From an uncultured Flammeovirgaceae bacterium (GTDB lineage Bacteria > Bacteroidota > Bacteroidia > Cytophagales > Cyclobacteriaceae): 17,080 nt of DNA. Shown one piece after another: positions 7,408-14,471 of this stretch. Both the position numbers and the translations under genes were made by a program. The stretch is from positions 1-17,080 of the forward strand of contig CAKZPJ010000011.1 of the NCBI GenBank assembly GCA_937138955.1, read 5' to 3'. Under the pieces are notes generated by a model. It did no database searches. It was not told the DNA's origin and worked only from the letters and a program-made list of their open reading frames with translations. How positions within the stretch are numbered: position 1 is the first letter of the stretch; every line of letters begins with the position of its first letter.

Positions 7408-8757
7408 TTAGCGATCTAGTAAGTAGGATTTTAGAGACTCATAATCCGGTGAGATAGACTCAGCTTTTTTAGGCTGATTAATTGCTTCTTTCAACGGTTC
7501 GGGCATAGGAATGGCTTCGCCGATAGCTTTTTCTACGGTGTCTTTAAACTTAGCTGGATGAGCCGTGGCTAGTATTACTCCGTTCACCCGGGCGGGCTGT
7601 TTATCTAGGTAATCTTTCAGCCCTAGGTAGCCAACTGCCGTATGAGGGCACATGATATAGCCGTAGTAGTCCTCATACACTTCCATGATAGCCTGCTTAG
7701 TATTTTCGTCCGAATAGCGGTTGCCAGAAATATCTTCCTGAATAGAGTTCAACAGTTCTTCGTCCGAACCAGCGTAGCCGTAGAAGGCCAATAAACGAGC
7801 GAAGTTACTCGGGTTACCTACATCCATAGCGTTAGAAACGGTTTGAACAGACGGGCGCGGAGTAAATTTCCCGGTTTCTAAATACTCCGGTACTACGTCA
7901 TTAGCGTTAGTGGCGGCAATGATGTGGTCGACCGGCAAGCCCATTTGCTGAGCAATAAGTCCACCACAGAGATTGCCGAAGTTACCGCTAGGTACGGAAA
8001 ATACTAGTGGCCAATCAGGATTAAACGCTAGGTCACGCTTCAGCTGAGCGTAGGCGTTGAAGTAGTAGAAAGACTGCGGAATCAATCGGCTAATATTAAT
8101 TGAATTAGCTGAAGACAAAGACACTTGCTTCCGCAGCTCCTGATCTAGAAAGGCTTCTTTCACCATGCGTTGGCAATCATCGAAGGTGCCGGAAACTTCT
8201 AGAGCCGACACGTTATTACCTACCGTAGTAAGTTGCTTCTCCTGAATCTCACTGACCTTCCCGCTGGGATACAGCAGCACTACGTTGATGCCAGGAACGT
8301 TCAAAAAGCCTTGAGCTACGGCACTGCCAGTATCGCCGGAGGTAGCAACCAGAATTGTTCTTTCCTTTTCCTGCGGCGACTGCTGTAGAAACCAGGACAT
8401 AGTACGCGCCATAAATCGAGCACCGAAATCCTTAAACGCCAGTGTCGGCCCGTGAAAGAGTTCCAGTACGTGAATTTCGTCATCCAGCGTAGCTACTGGA
8501 GCCGGAAAATCTATTGCGTCTTCCACCAAATCGCGCAATCTAAGCGCGGGAATCTCATCCGCCAGCAATGTAGTAGCTACTTGAAAAGCAATTTCAGGAA
8601 AAGTAAGTTTCTCTATTTCATCCAGAAATGACTCATCTAGCGATGGTATAAAAACTGGCATGTACAATCCGTTATCCGCCGGTAGGCTCTGAAAAACCGC
8701 CTCCTGAAAAGAAACTGTTTGTGATCGATCAGTATCGTTAGTGCTGTATAATTGCAT
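7408..8757 (-). CDS. thrC: Threonine synthase
   Basis: PLP-dependent enzyme that converts O-phosphohomoserine to threonine, the last step of threonine synthesis. The protein has 449 residues, consistent with the longer bacterial type. Landmarks are LFHGPTLAFKDFGARF (100-115) with the PLP Schiff-base lysine Lys109, the phosphate-binding ATSGDTGSAVAQG (138-150), VPSGNFGNLCGG, and near the end CPHTAVGYLGL and ATAHPAKF. The start MQLYSTND gives the expected N-terminus. It follows thrB on the same strand after 113 bp of repeat-like spacer, so the two may be one transcript, with the spacer possibly tuning the downstream gene. Confidence 0.96.
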   Translation of the reverse strand: MQLYSTNDTDRSQTVSFQEAVFQSLPADNGLYMPVFIPSLDESFLDEIEKLTFPEIAFQVATTLLADEIPALRLRDLVEDAIDFPAPVATLDDEIHVLELFHGPTLAFKDFGARFMARTMSWFLQQSPQEKERTILVATSGDTGSAVAQGFLNVPGINVVLLYPSGKVSEIQEKQLTTVGNNVSALEVSGTFDDCQRMVKEAFLDQELRKQVSLSSANSINISRLIPQSFYYFNAYAQLKRDLAFNPDWPLVFSVPSGNFGNLCGGLIAQQMGLPVDHIIAATNANDVVPEYLETGKFTPRPSVQTVSNAMDVGNPSNFARLLAFYGYAGSDEELLNSIQEDISGNRYSDENTKQAIMEVYEDYYGYIMCPHTAVGYLGLKDYLDKQPARVNGVILATAHPAKFKDTVEKAIGEAIPMPEPLKEAINQPKKAESISPDYESLKSYLLDR

Positions 8758-8762
8758 GTCTT

Positions 8763-8880
8763 TTAGTTCACAGTTTGCAGTTGAATGAATAATAAGTACT
8801 GATTATTGGTCAGTTTCATAACAAGTTATTGTCTACTACGCCGACTTTGTCATTGTACACTGCACATTGTTCACTGTTCA
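8763..8880. repeat. AT-rich spacer repeats between thrB and thrC
   Basis: The gap carries short degenerate repeated units such as CATTGT, CACTG and TCATTG (8851-8883), and a TGAATGAATAAT unit (8782-8793) like that in the fbaA spacer at 2095-2106. The stop codon of thrB lies inside the repeat-like block, so the last residues of ThrB (IINEQ) may derive partly from it. I see no clear terminator. This looks like one copy of a degenerate, dispersed spacer repeat. Confidence 0.4.
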
Positions 8881-9827
8881 TTGATAATTCTCGGCCCTTG
8901 TTGATTAATGCCGGAGACGTAAAGGTCGCTATCGATGTTGAGAGCACCAAACGTGTTTTGCATTTTTCGGCCTACTTCTTCTGCTGTGGGTTGGTTTTTG
9001 CTTAAGGCGAAGATGGATGGGCCCGAACCGGATATGCCACAACCCAAGGCTCCGGCATTCATAGCACTAATTTTTACACTATCGAAGCCGGGAATGAGCA
9101 GCGAGCGGATAGGCTCGATGATTACATCTTGCATCGAACGACCGATCAACTCAAAATCGCCCTGCCATAGTCCGGCAATCAGTCCGGCGGTGTTGCCCCA
9201 CTGAATAGTTGCATCTTCCAGTGAGATTTGCTTGCGCAAAATACTACGGGCATCGCGCGTCTGTACTTCCACGTGCGGATGAATGACGGTAGCAAACAGT
9301 CCCTCAGGAGTGGGTATTCGGATTACATCTAGCGGATCGTAACTACGGACGAGTACGAATCCGCCCATCAGTGCGGGAGCTACGTTATCGGCGTGAGCGG
9401 AACCACAGGCCAGACGTTCTCCTTCCATGGCAAACGGAAGTAGCTTTTCTCGCTTGTGAATTGCCTTTTCTGGTTCGTGACGAAGCAGTAGTTCATTGGC
9501 GGCATGCAGACCAGCTACGGCACTAGCCGCACTGGAGCCCAACCCACTTCCTAGTGGCATATTTTTATACAGCGTAATTTCTACTCCGTAGTCTGATTGT
9601 ACCTGTTCCAGCAGTTGTTTCACCACAATGCTGACGGTATTCTTATCCGGATCAAGCGGAAGCTTACCTTCGTCGCCAATAATTCTCTTAATTACCACTC
9701 CGGGTTTATCGCACAATTGCATCACTACCTCATCACCGGGATTGTCAATGGCAAATCCCATAATGTCGAAGCCGCAAGCAACGTTGGCCACGGTGGCCGG
9801 AGCAAATACCCGAATTGTTTTATCCAA
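8871..9827 (-). CDS. thrB: Homoserine kinase
   Basis: GHMP-superfamily kinase that phosphorylates homoserine to O-phosphohomoserine, the substrate of the neighbouring ThrC. 318 residues. Visible are the N-terminal VFAPATVANVACGFD (7-21), the ATP-binding glycine-serine loop PLGSGLGSSAAS (91-102) and GCGISGSGPS, the third GHMP motif, in the C-terminal domain. The start is a TTG at 9827: no ATG lies in frame near it, and the family N-terminus (M-D-K-T-I-R-V-F-A-P) fits exactly here. ThrA (aspartokinase-homoserine dehydrogenase), which often precedes thrB, is absent. The upstream DNA instead holds transposon debris, so the operon head may have been disrupted or moved. Confidence 0.95.
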   Translation of the reverse strand: MDKTIRVFAPATVANVACGFDIMGFAIDNPGDEVVMQLCDKPGVVIKRIIGDEGKLPLDPDKNTVSIVVKQLLEQVQSDYGVEITLYKNMPLGSGLGSSAASAVAGLHAANELLLRHEPEKAIHKREKLLPFAMEGERLACGSAHADNVAPALMGGFVLVRSYDPLDVIRIPTPEGLFATVIHPHVEVQTRDARSILRKQISLEDATIQWGNTAGLIAGLWQGDFELIGRSMQDVIIEPIRSLLIPGFDSVKISAMNAGALGCGISGSGPSIFALSKNQPTAEEVGRKMQNTFGALNIDSDLYVSGINQQGPRIINEQ

Positions 9828-9852
9828 GAGGTGAATCCTTTCTGCTAAGGCG

Positions 9853-9860
9853 CAAAAATA
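9853..9860 (-). promoter_or_regulatory. Predicted -7 box upstream of thrB
   Basis: On the minus strand the sequence TATTTTTG matches the Bacteroidota -7 consensus TAnnTTTG and lies 25 bases before the TTG start of thrB. No clear TTTG -33 box is seen at the expected spacing. If real, thrB has a very short leader and no room for a threonine attenuator. Confidence 0.4.
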
Positions 9861-9890
9861 CGAGAATCTGTTAGAAAAGGGAGGAAGTGT

Positions 9891-10109
9891 TTAATATTGG
9901 GCATGAAGGGCTTCTCTGATCCCGTTACCGTTATGAGCTATACGCTCAATTTTTTCTTTCACTCCTGGCTTATGAGCCTCATAGCTATAGTCTAATTGAA
10001 AAGCCCTGCCACAATTTTTACATTTGAACCGTTGCTGTCCACTTTGCTGACCCGCCTCGATTAGCTTGTCGCTTTGGCAATATCGGCACTTTGCCGTTTG
10101 TGTAATCAT
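9891..10109 (-). pseudogene. IS1-family InsA-like zinc-finger fragment
   Basis: A 72-residue reading frame with the two paired cysteine motifs CRYC (9-12 approx.) and CKNCGRAFQ (about 30-38), the N-terminal zinc finger of IS1-type InsA. The following PGVKEKIERIAHNGNGIRE resembles the helix-turn-helix segment of InsA. The normal continuation of that segment (a form like DTARxLxIS) is missing: the frame ends REALHAQY and no insB follows. So this is a truncated remnant, not a working element. A TATCTTTG sequence (10120-10127, minus strand) just upstream matches a -7 box, so the fragment may still be transcribed and could give a small zinc-finger protein. Its 3' end lies 64 bp from thrB. Confidence 0.7.
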
Positions 10110-10145
10110 GTGTTTTCAGCAAAGATAATCATAGAAACTGTTTTG

Positions 10146-10466
10146 ACCCATTACCAATATTTCTATCCTGTTGCCAAGGCTCCTCTTCTGTTCTTACCTC
10201 GTCAATATGAGCAATTCTTCTGTTCAAGCATTGGTTCGACAAGACATTAAGTTCGCATTCAGCTACATTGAGCCAAGAACCATGTTCTGGCTTATAAACA
10301 AATTTAAATTTATTCAGCAACGCTTTTGCTTTTGCAGCAGGATAGAACCGCGCGACGGTCGCTCGTAGAAAGCCGCAGGGTCGTGAGTGTTTAGATTATC
10401 TAGAATGACAGTGATGCATTCGGCCTCTGGATAAACCTCTTCGGCCAGGTAATTCATAAACGTGAC
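10146..10466 (-). mobile_element. IS630-family transposase remnant, frameshifted C-terminal part
   Basis: Read on the minus strand from about 10466, VTFMNYLAEEVYPEAE and ITVILDNLNTHDPAAFYE match the DDE core of IS630 transposases, including the second catalytic Asp in LDNLNTH. The frame then shifts near 10345-10360 and continues as AKAKALLNKFKFVYKPEHG and SWLNVAECELNVLSNQCLNR with the catalytic Glu in the AECEL motif. It ends shortly after PWQQDRN. The N-terminal helix-turn-helix, the first Asp and the C-terminal tail are lost. No terminal inverted repeats or target duplication are visible. The left end touches the IS1-like fragment region, and the right end abuts a NUDIX gene fragment. Confidence 0.85.
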
Positions 10467-10694
10467 CCTCGCGGACGAGCTATCTCGGTGGCTTACTACA
10501 CCGTAGTACACAAAAAAGATTTTCAACCTGAAGCCGCTACCGATGCTCAAGCCGTCCGGTGGTTTTCGCTAACCAATCTGCCTACGTTGGCTTTTGATCA
10601 TACTGAGATTCTAGAGAAAGCGATTGAATTATTGAATCAGTACGTTTTCGTCATATCCGAGGGAGTGACAATTATAAAATCAGCCACCTGCTGA
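10461..10694 (+). pseudogene. C-terminal fragment of a NUDIX hydrolase gene
   Basis: On the plus strand the frame reads RDPRGRAISVAYYTVVHKKD followed by TDAQAVRWFSL and LPTLAFDHTEILEKAIELL. This is the typical second half of the NUDIX subfamily that has RDPRGR just after the catalytic box. The Nudix box itself (GX5EX7REUXEEXGU), which should precede it, is gone: the DNA immediately left of the RDPRGR codons encodes IS630 transposase on the other strand. Homology fades after about 10636, where the frame runs antiparallel into the last codons of the ChaN-like gene. A GTG at 10488 could start a short peptide, but it would lack the active site, so I treat it as dead. Confidence 0.75.
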
Positions 10695-11500
10695 TTTTCT
10701 TCTAGCAGACTATCCAATTTCGTCTGTTCCACACAGGATATAGTTTTGATTACTAAGCTCGGTGACTGCTGCTGAAGATACCAGTAAATTCCCTCGAAGT
10801 TATCGCTGTGGTAAGAACCATTGATGTGTAAGAACGTATCGCCACTCTCCATATTTTGCTGAATAAAGTGAGCCATCGTTGCGTCTTTGATCGCTTGGGC
10901 TTGTACCATTTTTTCACCGCTCATACTACCGTGAGTAGTGTTGCCTCCCATCATGTTTAGCATATTTTGATAACCAGGCAGGGTAGTGTCAATTTCTACG
11001 GGTAGCGGAGCAATCCAGTGCTTGGCTTGATCGGCTAAACTGTCTAGCCAGTCAATTCCTTGGCGAGATACCAAGCTGGCGTAGCGACGGGGGATATTGG
11101 TAGCAATTACGGGTACGTTGTTTCCCTTAGAAAAATCTACGATTGGTTCGTAGTCAGTACCGTAGTTATCCCAGAGCTTTGCTTCCTGCGTGAAGTGTCG
11201 CTTTTCAATAGTTCCAGCTAGATATTCATTTACCAATAGTTGATTATCAGCCTCCAGCATTTCTAAACCCACACCCAAGTTGCTATCCTGAGCGTGTAAA
11301 TCCTTAGCAACCTGTAGTTCTAGCCAGTGGACTAGCGCGTTGTTATGAAGCTCACCAAACAATACTACGTCTGCCTGAGTAAGTTCAGCAATCATACTAT
11401 CGTAAGGAATGGTTTTTCCAGCTTGATCAAAAATCTGATAGGCAGGTTTATCCACAGCCGACTGAGTTAGTAATATTATAGGGAGTAACCAATATATCAT
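10637..11500 (-). CDS. ChaN/Tiki-like haem-binding-uptake family protein, secreted
   Basis: Member of the ChaN (Cofac_haem_bdg, DUF399) branch of the Tiki/EreA-like fold. The 287-residue form begins with a signal-like segment MIYWLLPIILLTQSAVDK. Motifs are VLFGELHNNALVHWLEL (46-62), GVGLEMLEADNQ (76-87), the ATNIPRRYASL stretch (133-143), QAIKDATMAHFI (202-213) and INGSYHSDNFEGIYWYL (226-242), which carry the conserved Glu, His and acidic residues of the family. The best start is the ATG at 11500, which overlaps the folB stop as ATGA and gives a clean signal peptide. An in-frame upstream ATG at 11539 would extend into folB. No lipobox cysteine is visible, so unlike Campylobacter ChaN it is probably not a lipoprotein. 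Substrate is unknown: haem binding is the family's usual suggestion. Confidence 0.87.
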   Translation of the reverse strand: MIYWLLPIILLTQSAVDKPAYQIFDQAGKTIPYDSMIAELTQADVVLFGELHNNALVHWLELQVAKDLHAQDSNLGVGLEMLEADNQLLVNEYLAGTIEKRHFTQEAKLWDNYGTDYEPIVDFSKGNNVPVIATNIPRRYASLVSRQGIDWLDSLADQAKHWIAPLPVEIDTTLPGYQNMLNMMGGNTTHGSMSGEKMVQAQAIKDATMAHFIQQNMESGDTFLHINGSYHSDNFEGIYWYLQQQSPSLVIKTISCVEQTKLDSLLEENQQVADFIIVTPSDMTKTY

Positions 11501-11856
11501 GTCCGCTCTTCTCGTAAAGTGACACAGGCTCGGCGACATACTCCCCCCAGTGGCGGATTAAATTTAGAAACTTGCACTTCTACCGCATCTACCTGTGAAA
11601 ATTGCTGAAGTATCCGTTGAATAATTCGGAGGGCAATATGCTCAAGCAGCTTAGCCGGTTTTTCCATCTCTTCCTTTACCGTTTGGTACAATCGGGCGTA
11701 ATCAATCGTTTCCTTTAGTTTGTCATGGATTGCTGCGTTTATGACATTGGCCTCTACAATTACGTCCACGTTGTAGCGGTTTCCCGTTTTTCTTTCTTCT
11801 TTGTGGTAACCGTGGTACGCAAAAAATTCTAACCCCTCTAGCAGTATCTTGGCCAT
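11497..11856 (-). CDS. folB: Dihydroneopterin aldolase
   Basis: Cleaves 7,8-dihydroneopterin to 6-hydroxymethyl-7,8-dihydropterin and glycolaldehyde in folate synthesis. The 119 residues are the standard length. FFAYHGYHKEERKTG (11-25) carries the conserved Glu and the pterin-binding loop, TIDYARLY (50-57) carries Tyr53, AKLLEHIA (68-75) has Glu72 and VSKFNPPLGG (96-105) has the catalytic Lys98. Active as an octamer in known family members. It lies 11 bp after the DivIVA-domain gene and overlaps the ChaN-like gene by 4 bp (ATGA), so all are probably translated from one mRNA. No other folate gene is nearby. Confidence 0.95.
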   Translation of the reverse strand: MAKILLEGLEFFAYHGYHKEERKTGNRYNVDVIVEANVINAAIHDKLKETIDYARLYQTVKEEMEKPAKLLEHIALRIIQRILQQFSQVDAVEVQVSKFNPPLGGVCRRACVTLREERT

Positions 11857-11867
11857 AAACCTAGTTA

Positions 11868-12761
11868 TTAATCAATTTCGTCGAAAAACGATTTTTTAGT
11901 AGACCTTTCCGTGCTAACCGATTGTGGTACTGGCTTCGGTTCTTCCTCCGTATTGCTTTTAGGCTTTTCTTCAGACTCCTCTTTCGCTGGAGAAGCATCC
12001 AAAACAGGAGTCGAGGATACAGATTCGGGTTCAGGCACTGTATTAATTTCTGATTCTTGCTCAAGCTCTTCTTCTACCAAGTTTGATTCAACAGCCGAAG
12101 GTATTTCCGCTTCGGTTATTTCTGTTTTTGGAGCAGGAATTTCTGATATCTTTTGTTCAAACTCTGATGTCTGTTGAGAGACAAAAGCGTAATACTCTTC
12201 CCGAACCGCCGACGCCTCTGGGCCAGTTGATTGAGCCTTGGAAGTTCGACGTTCACTAGCACGCTCCGCAGTCTGCATTGCTTTCTGGGCGGCGTTTTCA
12301 AGTTGAAATAGCAAATCGTCGTACTGGTTTTCGGCATCTTGGCGTTGCTGCTTCAGTTCCTGCAACCGCTGTTCCATCTCATCAATAATATTTTTTGCTT
12401 TGCCCTTGGCATGTTCTAAAATTTGATGGGCTTTCGTCTTAGCTTCATTGATTACTTCTTCGCCTTTGAGTTCGGCCTCCCGTACTTTTAGCTCCGCAGT
12501 CTTATTGGCTTGCTCTACTAAATTGGCTCCGGTATCTTCCGCCGTTTTAAGCGTTTTGTACAGCGAACTTTCTACTTCTCGCAATTTTTCAACTTCCTTT
12601 TGTGAAGCATCTAAGCGATAACGCATCTCGCGATTATCTTCCAAAATACGTTCCCACTCCTGCGACATGGTTTGCAGAAACGCATTTACTTCATCTTTAT
12701 CATACCCACGAAAGTTGCGTTCAAACTCTTTCTGTCGTATTTCGGCGGGGGTAATTTTCAT
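11868..12761 (-). CDS. DivIVA-domain coiled-coil protein
   Basis: The first 60 residues (ITPAEIRQKEFERNFRGYDK then DEVNAFLQTM) are a classical DivIVA N-terminal domain with the GYDxDEV turn that in DivIVA/GpsB proteins forms the membrane- or partner-binding tip. Residues about 30-165 are a long heptad-rich, charged coiled coil. From about 190 to the end the protein is acidic and rich in Pro, Glu, Ser and Thr, so probably disordered, ending SFFDEID. 297 residues in total. DivIVA proteins scaffold the cell pole and division site. In Bacteroidota their role is poorly known. It follows the WD40 gene by 28 bp and precedes folB by 11 bp, so it sits mid-operon. Confidence 0.88.
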   Translation of the reverse strand: MKITPAEIRQKEFERNFRGYDKDEVNAFLQTMSQEWERILEDNREMRYRLDASQKEVEKLREVESSLYKTLKTAEDTGANLVEQANKTAELKVREAELKGEEVINEAKTKAHQILEHAKGKAKNIIDEMEQRLQELKQQRQDAENQYDDLLFQLENAAQKAMQTAERASERRTSKAQSTGPEASAVREEYYAFVSQQTSEFEQKISEIPAPKTEITEAEIPSAVESNLVEEELEQESEINTVPEPESVSSTPVLDASPAKEESEEKPKSNTEEEPKPVPQSVSTERSTKKSFFDEID

Positions 12762-12789
12762 AGTTCTGGTGTCTTGGTAGTAGATTTAT

Positions 12790-13725
12790 TCAACTGGATG
12801 GCCTCTCCAGATTCCATACAGATATTGTACGATCATCGCTGGCGGAGATGATTGGCTGATGTAATCCATCTCCGGAGTAGTCTAGCCACAGCAGCCGATT
12901 AACGGATGTTCCGTGTCCGGCGTGTCTTGCTTTGTCAATAACCCTCAATAACTGAAAACGTTCAGCATCCCATATTTTCACTGACTTATCCATGCTACAA
13001 GTAGCAAAAAGTCGGCCATCTGGCTGAAAATCAATATGATTGATCGCGTACATATGCGCTACAATACTTTCGTGAAGTTCATAATTTTTTCGGGTATCCC
13101 AAATTTTCAGGTGGGCATCCCGGCTTCCTGACAGCAGAAAGCGATGGTCGGAAGTAAATTTCAGGGTAAAAACCGAGTTCTGGTGAGCATTAATTGTCTT
13201 TTTTAATTGATAGGTTGTCAGGTCATAAACTCTAATAGAATTATCGCTGTATCCCACTACTAATTCTTGGTTCTCAGGATGAATGGCGATACTTCGGGCT
13301 CGTTCATTAGATTCTTTTATATGATGTAGGATTGCCAATTTTTTATAATGTAGTACGGTAACTTGTCCATCGCTAGTAGCTACAAAAATCTGATCCTGGT
13401 GCGTTTTAATATCGAAAATTGATGCCTGAGTCATTTTCAGCGAACCTAGTGGCTTATTCCCATCAAGGTCAATCACGTGAATACCTTCGTAGTTTTGCCC
13501 AACGATCAGATGATTGAAATGCGGATTGAAATGCAGAGCATACACCGAAGCTTCTACTCTAGCAATCACTTTCCCCTGCTCAGGGTTCTGTAAACCCCAA
13601 CGGACTACCATTCCATCTCCTCCCCCCGAGATAAACACACCCGATTCACCCGTGGGCGCTAGGGTGTAAACACAGTCTCGATGTCCCCGCAGGGTATGAA
13701 TCTTTTGTACATTTGGTCGGTTCAT
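12790..13725 (-). CDS. Seven-bladed WD40 beta-propeller protein
   Basis: A 311-residue cytoplasmic-type protein made entirely of WD40 repeats, with no signal peptide and no other domain. Seven blade ends are visible: VRWGL (41-45), IHVIDLD (82-88), VTVLHY (122-127), IRVYDLT (164-170), LKIWDTR (206-212), VKIWDAE (249-255) and ISVWNLE (301-307). GH-type turns and SGSRDAHL / SMDKSV / SASDDRT loops support the count. Such propellers act as binding platforms and have no catalytic activity. First gene of the minus-strand run with a DivIVA-domain protein, which may point to a partnership. Its start lies only 19 bp from the divergent phosphopantetheinyl transferase gene, so the two genes' promoters must overlap each other or coding sequence. 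Confidence 0.92.
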   Translation of the reverse strand: MNRPNVQKIHTLRGHRDCVYTLAPTGESGVFISGGGDGMVVRWGLQNPEQGKVIARVEASVYALHFNPHFNHLIVGQNYEGIHVIDLDGNKPLGSLKMTQASIFDIKTHQDQIFVATSDGQVTVLHYKKLAILHHIKESNERARSIAIHPENQELVVGYSDNSIRVYDLTTYQLKKTINAHQNSVFTLKFTSDHRFLLSGSRDAHLKIWDTRKNYELHESIVAHMYAINHIDFQPDGRLFATCSMDKSVKIWDAERFQLLRVIDKARHAGHGTSVNRLLWLDYSGDGLHQPIISASDDRTISVWNLERPSS

Positions 13726-13744
13726 ATACGTTAGTTAACCTTTT

Positions 13745-14377
13745 ATGCCGCTAGTAAAGTTAGAAAAGATCAACCAGAATTCTTCCTGGGCTTTGTGGAA
13801 GATTGAAGAAACTGCCGAACTGTTAACAAAATACGTGCATCTTCCTTCTGATGATCTTACTGAATTACGAGAGATTCACCATCCGCGTAAGAAGTTGGAG
13901 TGGCTTTCGGGTAGAGCGGCACTTCGGGCTTTATTAGATGTGGAGAATCATTCAGATTTTCGTCTTATGAAAGACGATTTTGGTAAGCCCTATCTACCTG
14001 AGCGGTCTTTCCATATTTCGTTGGCTAACTCTTTTCCTTACGGAGCGGCCATTATTCACCGTCACCATCCTGTAGGCATTGATATTGAAAAGCCCTCTAC
14101 CAAATTACTGCGAGTAAAACATAAATTTCTTAACTCAGCCGAAGCTGATGAAGCTTTGGATGACCTGGAAAAACTATGCGTTTATTGGGCTGCGAAAGAG
14201 TCACTGTACAAACTTTACGGTCGTAAGCAATTGAGCTTAAAGCAAAATATTGAAGTCAGCTCTCCAACCAATCAGCCGGTTTCAGCGTCTATACTTCTAA
14301 ACGATCAGGCTACCCAATTCCGGTTAGATACATTTCGCTGGGATGAATTTTACATTGTATTTAGTCACATCGTTTAG
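13745..14377 (+). CDS. 4'-phosphopantetheinyl transferase, Sfp-type
   Basis: Transfers 4'-phosphopantetheine from coenzyme A to acyl- or peptidyl-carrier proteins. 210 residues. Key motifs are FGKPYLPERSFHISLANS (79-96), HPVGIDIEKP (108-117) with metal ligands Asp113 and Glu115, and WAAKESLYK (148-156) with Glu152 and the Lys of the KEA-like motif. The usual HISLSHS reads HISLANS here. No acyl carrier protein or synthase gene is adjacent, so it could serve either primary fatty-acid synthesis (as the only PPTase) or secondary metabolism elsewhere. Start chosen at the ATG 13745, which gives a full-length Sfp/HetI-type protein. Confidence 0.9.
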   Translation: MPLVKLEKINQNSSWALWKIEETAELLTKYVHLPSDDLTELREIHHPRKKLEWLSGRAALRALLDVENHSDFRLMKDDFGKPYLPERSFHISLANSFPYGAAIIHRHHPVGIDIEKPSTKLLRVKHKFLNSAEADEALDDLEKLCVYWAAKESLYKLYGRKQLSLKQNIEVSSPTNQPVSASILLNDQATQFRLDTFRWDEFYIVFSHIV

Positions 14378-14471
14378 TTATATTCTAATTTACTGGTGAA
14401 CCTTACCTATATCTTACACTGTTATCTTACTAAAGAACTATTTTTTCTATCTTAGGTATAAATAAGAGATT

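Noticed and set aside
7272..7457. A 61-codon plus-strand gene
   Set aside because: Its 3' part is antisense to the end of thrC, its 5' part crosses the permease relic edge, and no family resemblance is seen.
8763..8880. Short repeats as a CRISPR array
   Set aside because: Units are short, degenerate and in both orientations, with no regular spacers and no cas genes.
9828..9890. Threonine attenuator before thrB
   Set aside because: No leader peptide rich in Thr/Ile codons and no terminator-antiterminator pair are visible, and the inferred leader is too short.
10488..10694. Intact small NUDIX protein
   Set aside because: The Nudix box is absent, so only the C-terminal half is present and an active enzyme is not possible.
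11501..11539. Longer start for the ChaN-like gene
   Set aside because: It would extend into folB. The ATG at 11500 forms a typical ATGA overlap and begins directly with the signal segment.
11861..12337. Alternative frames within the DivIVA-domain gene
   Set aside because: They arise from its low-complexity, charged coding sequence. The DivIVA frame carries the recognisable domain and full length.
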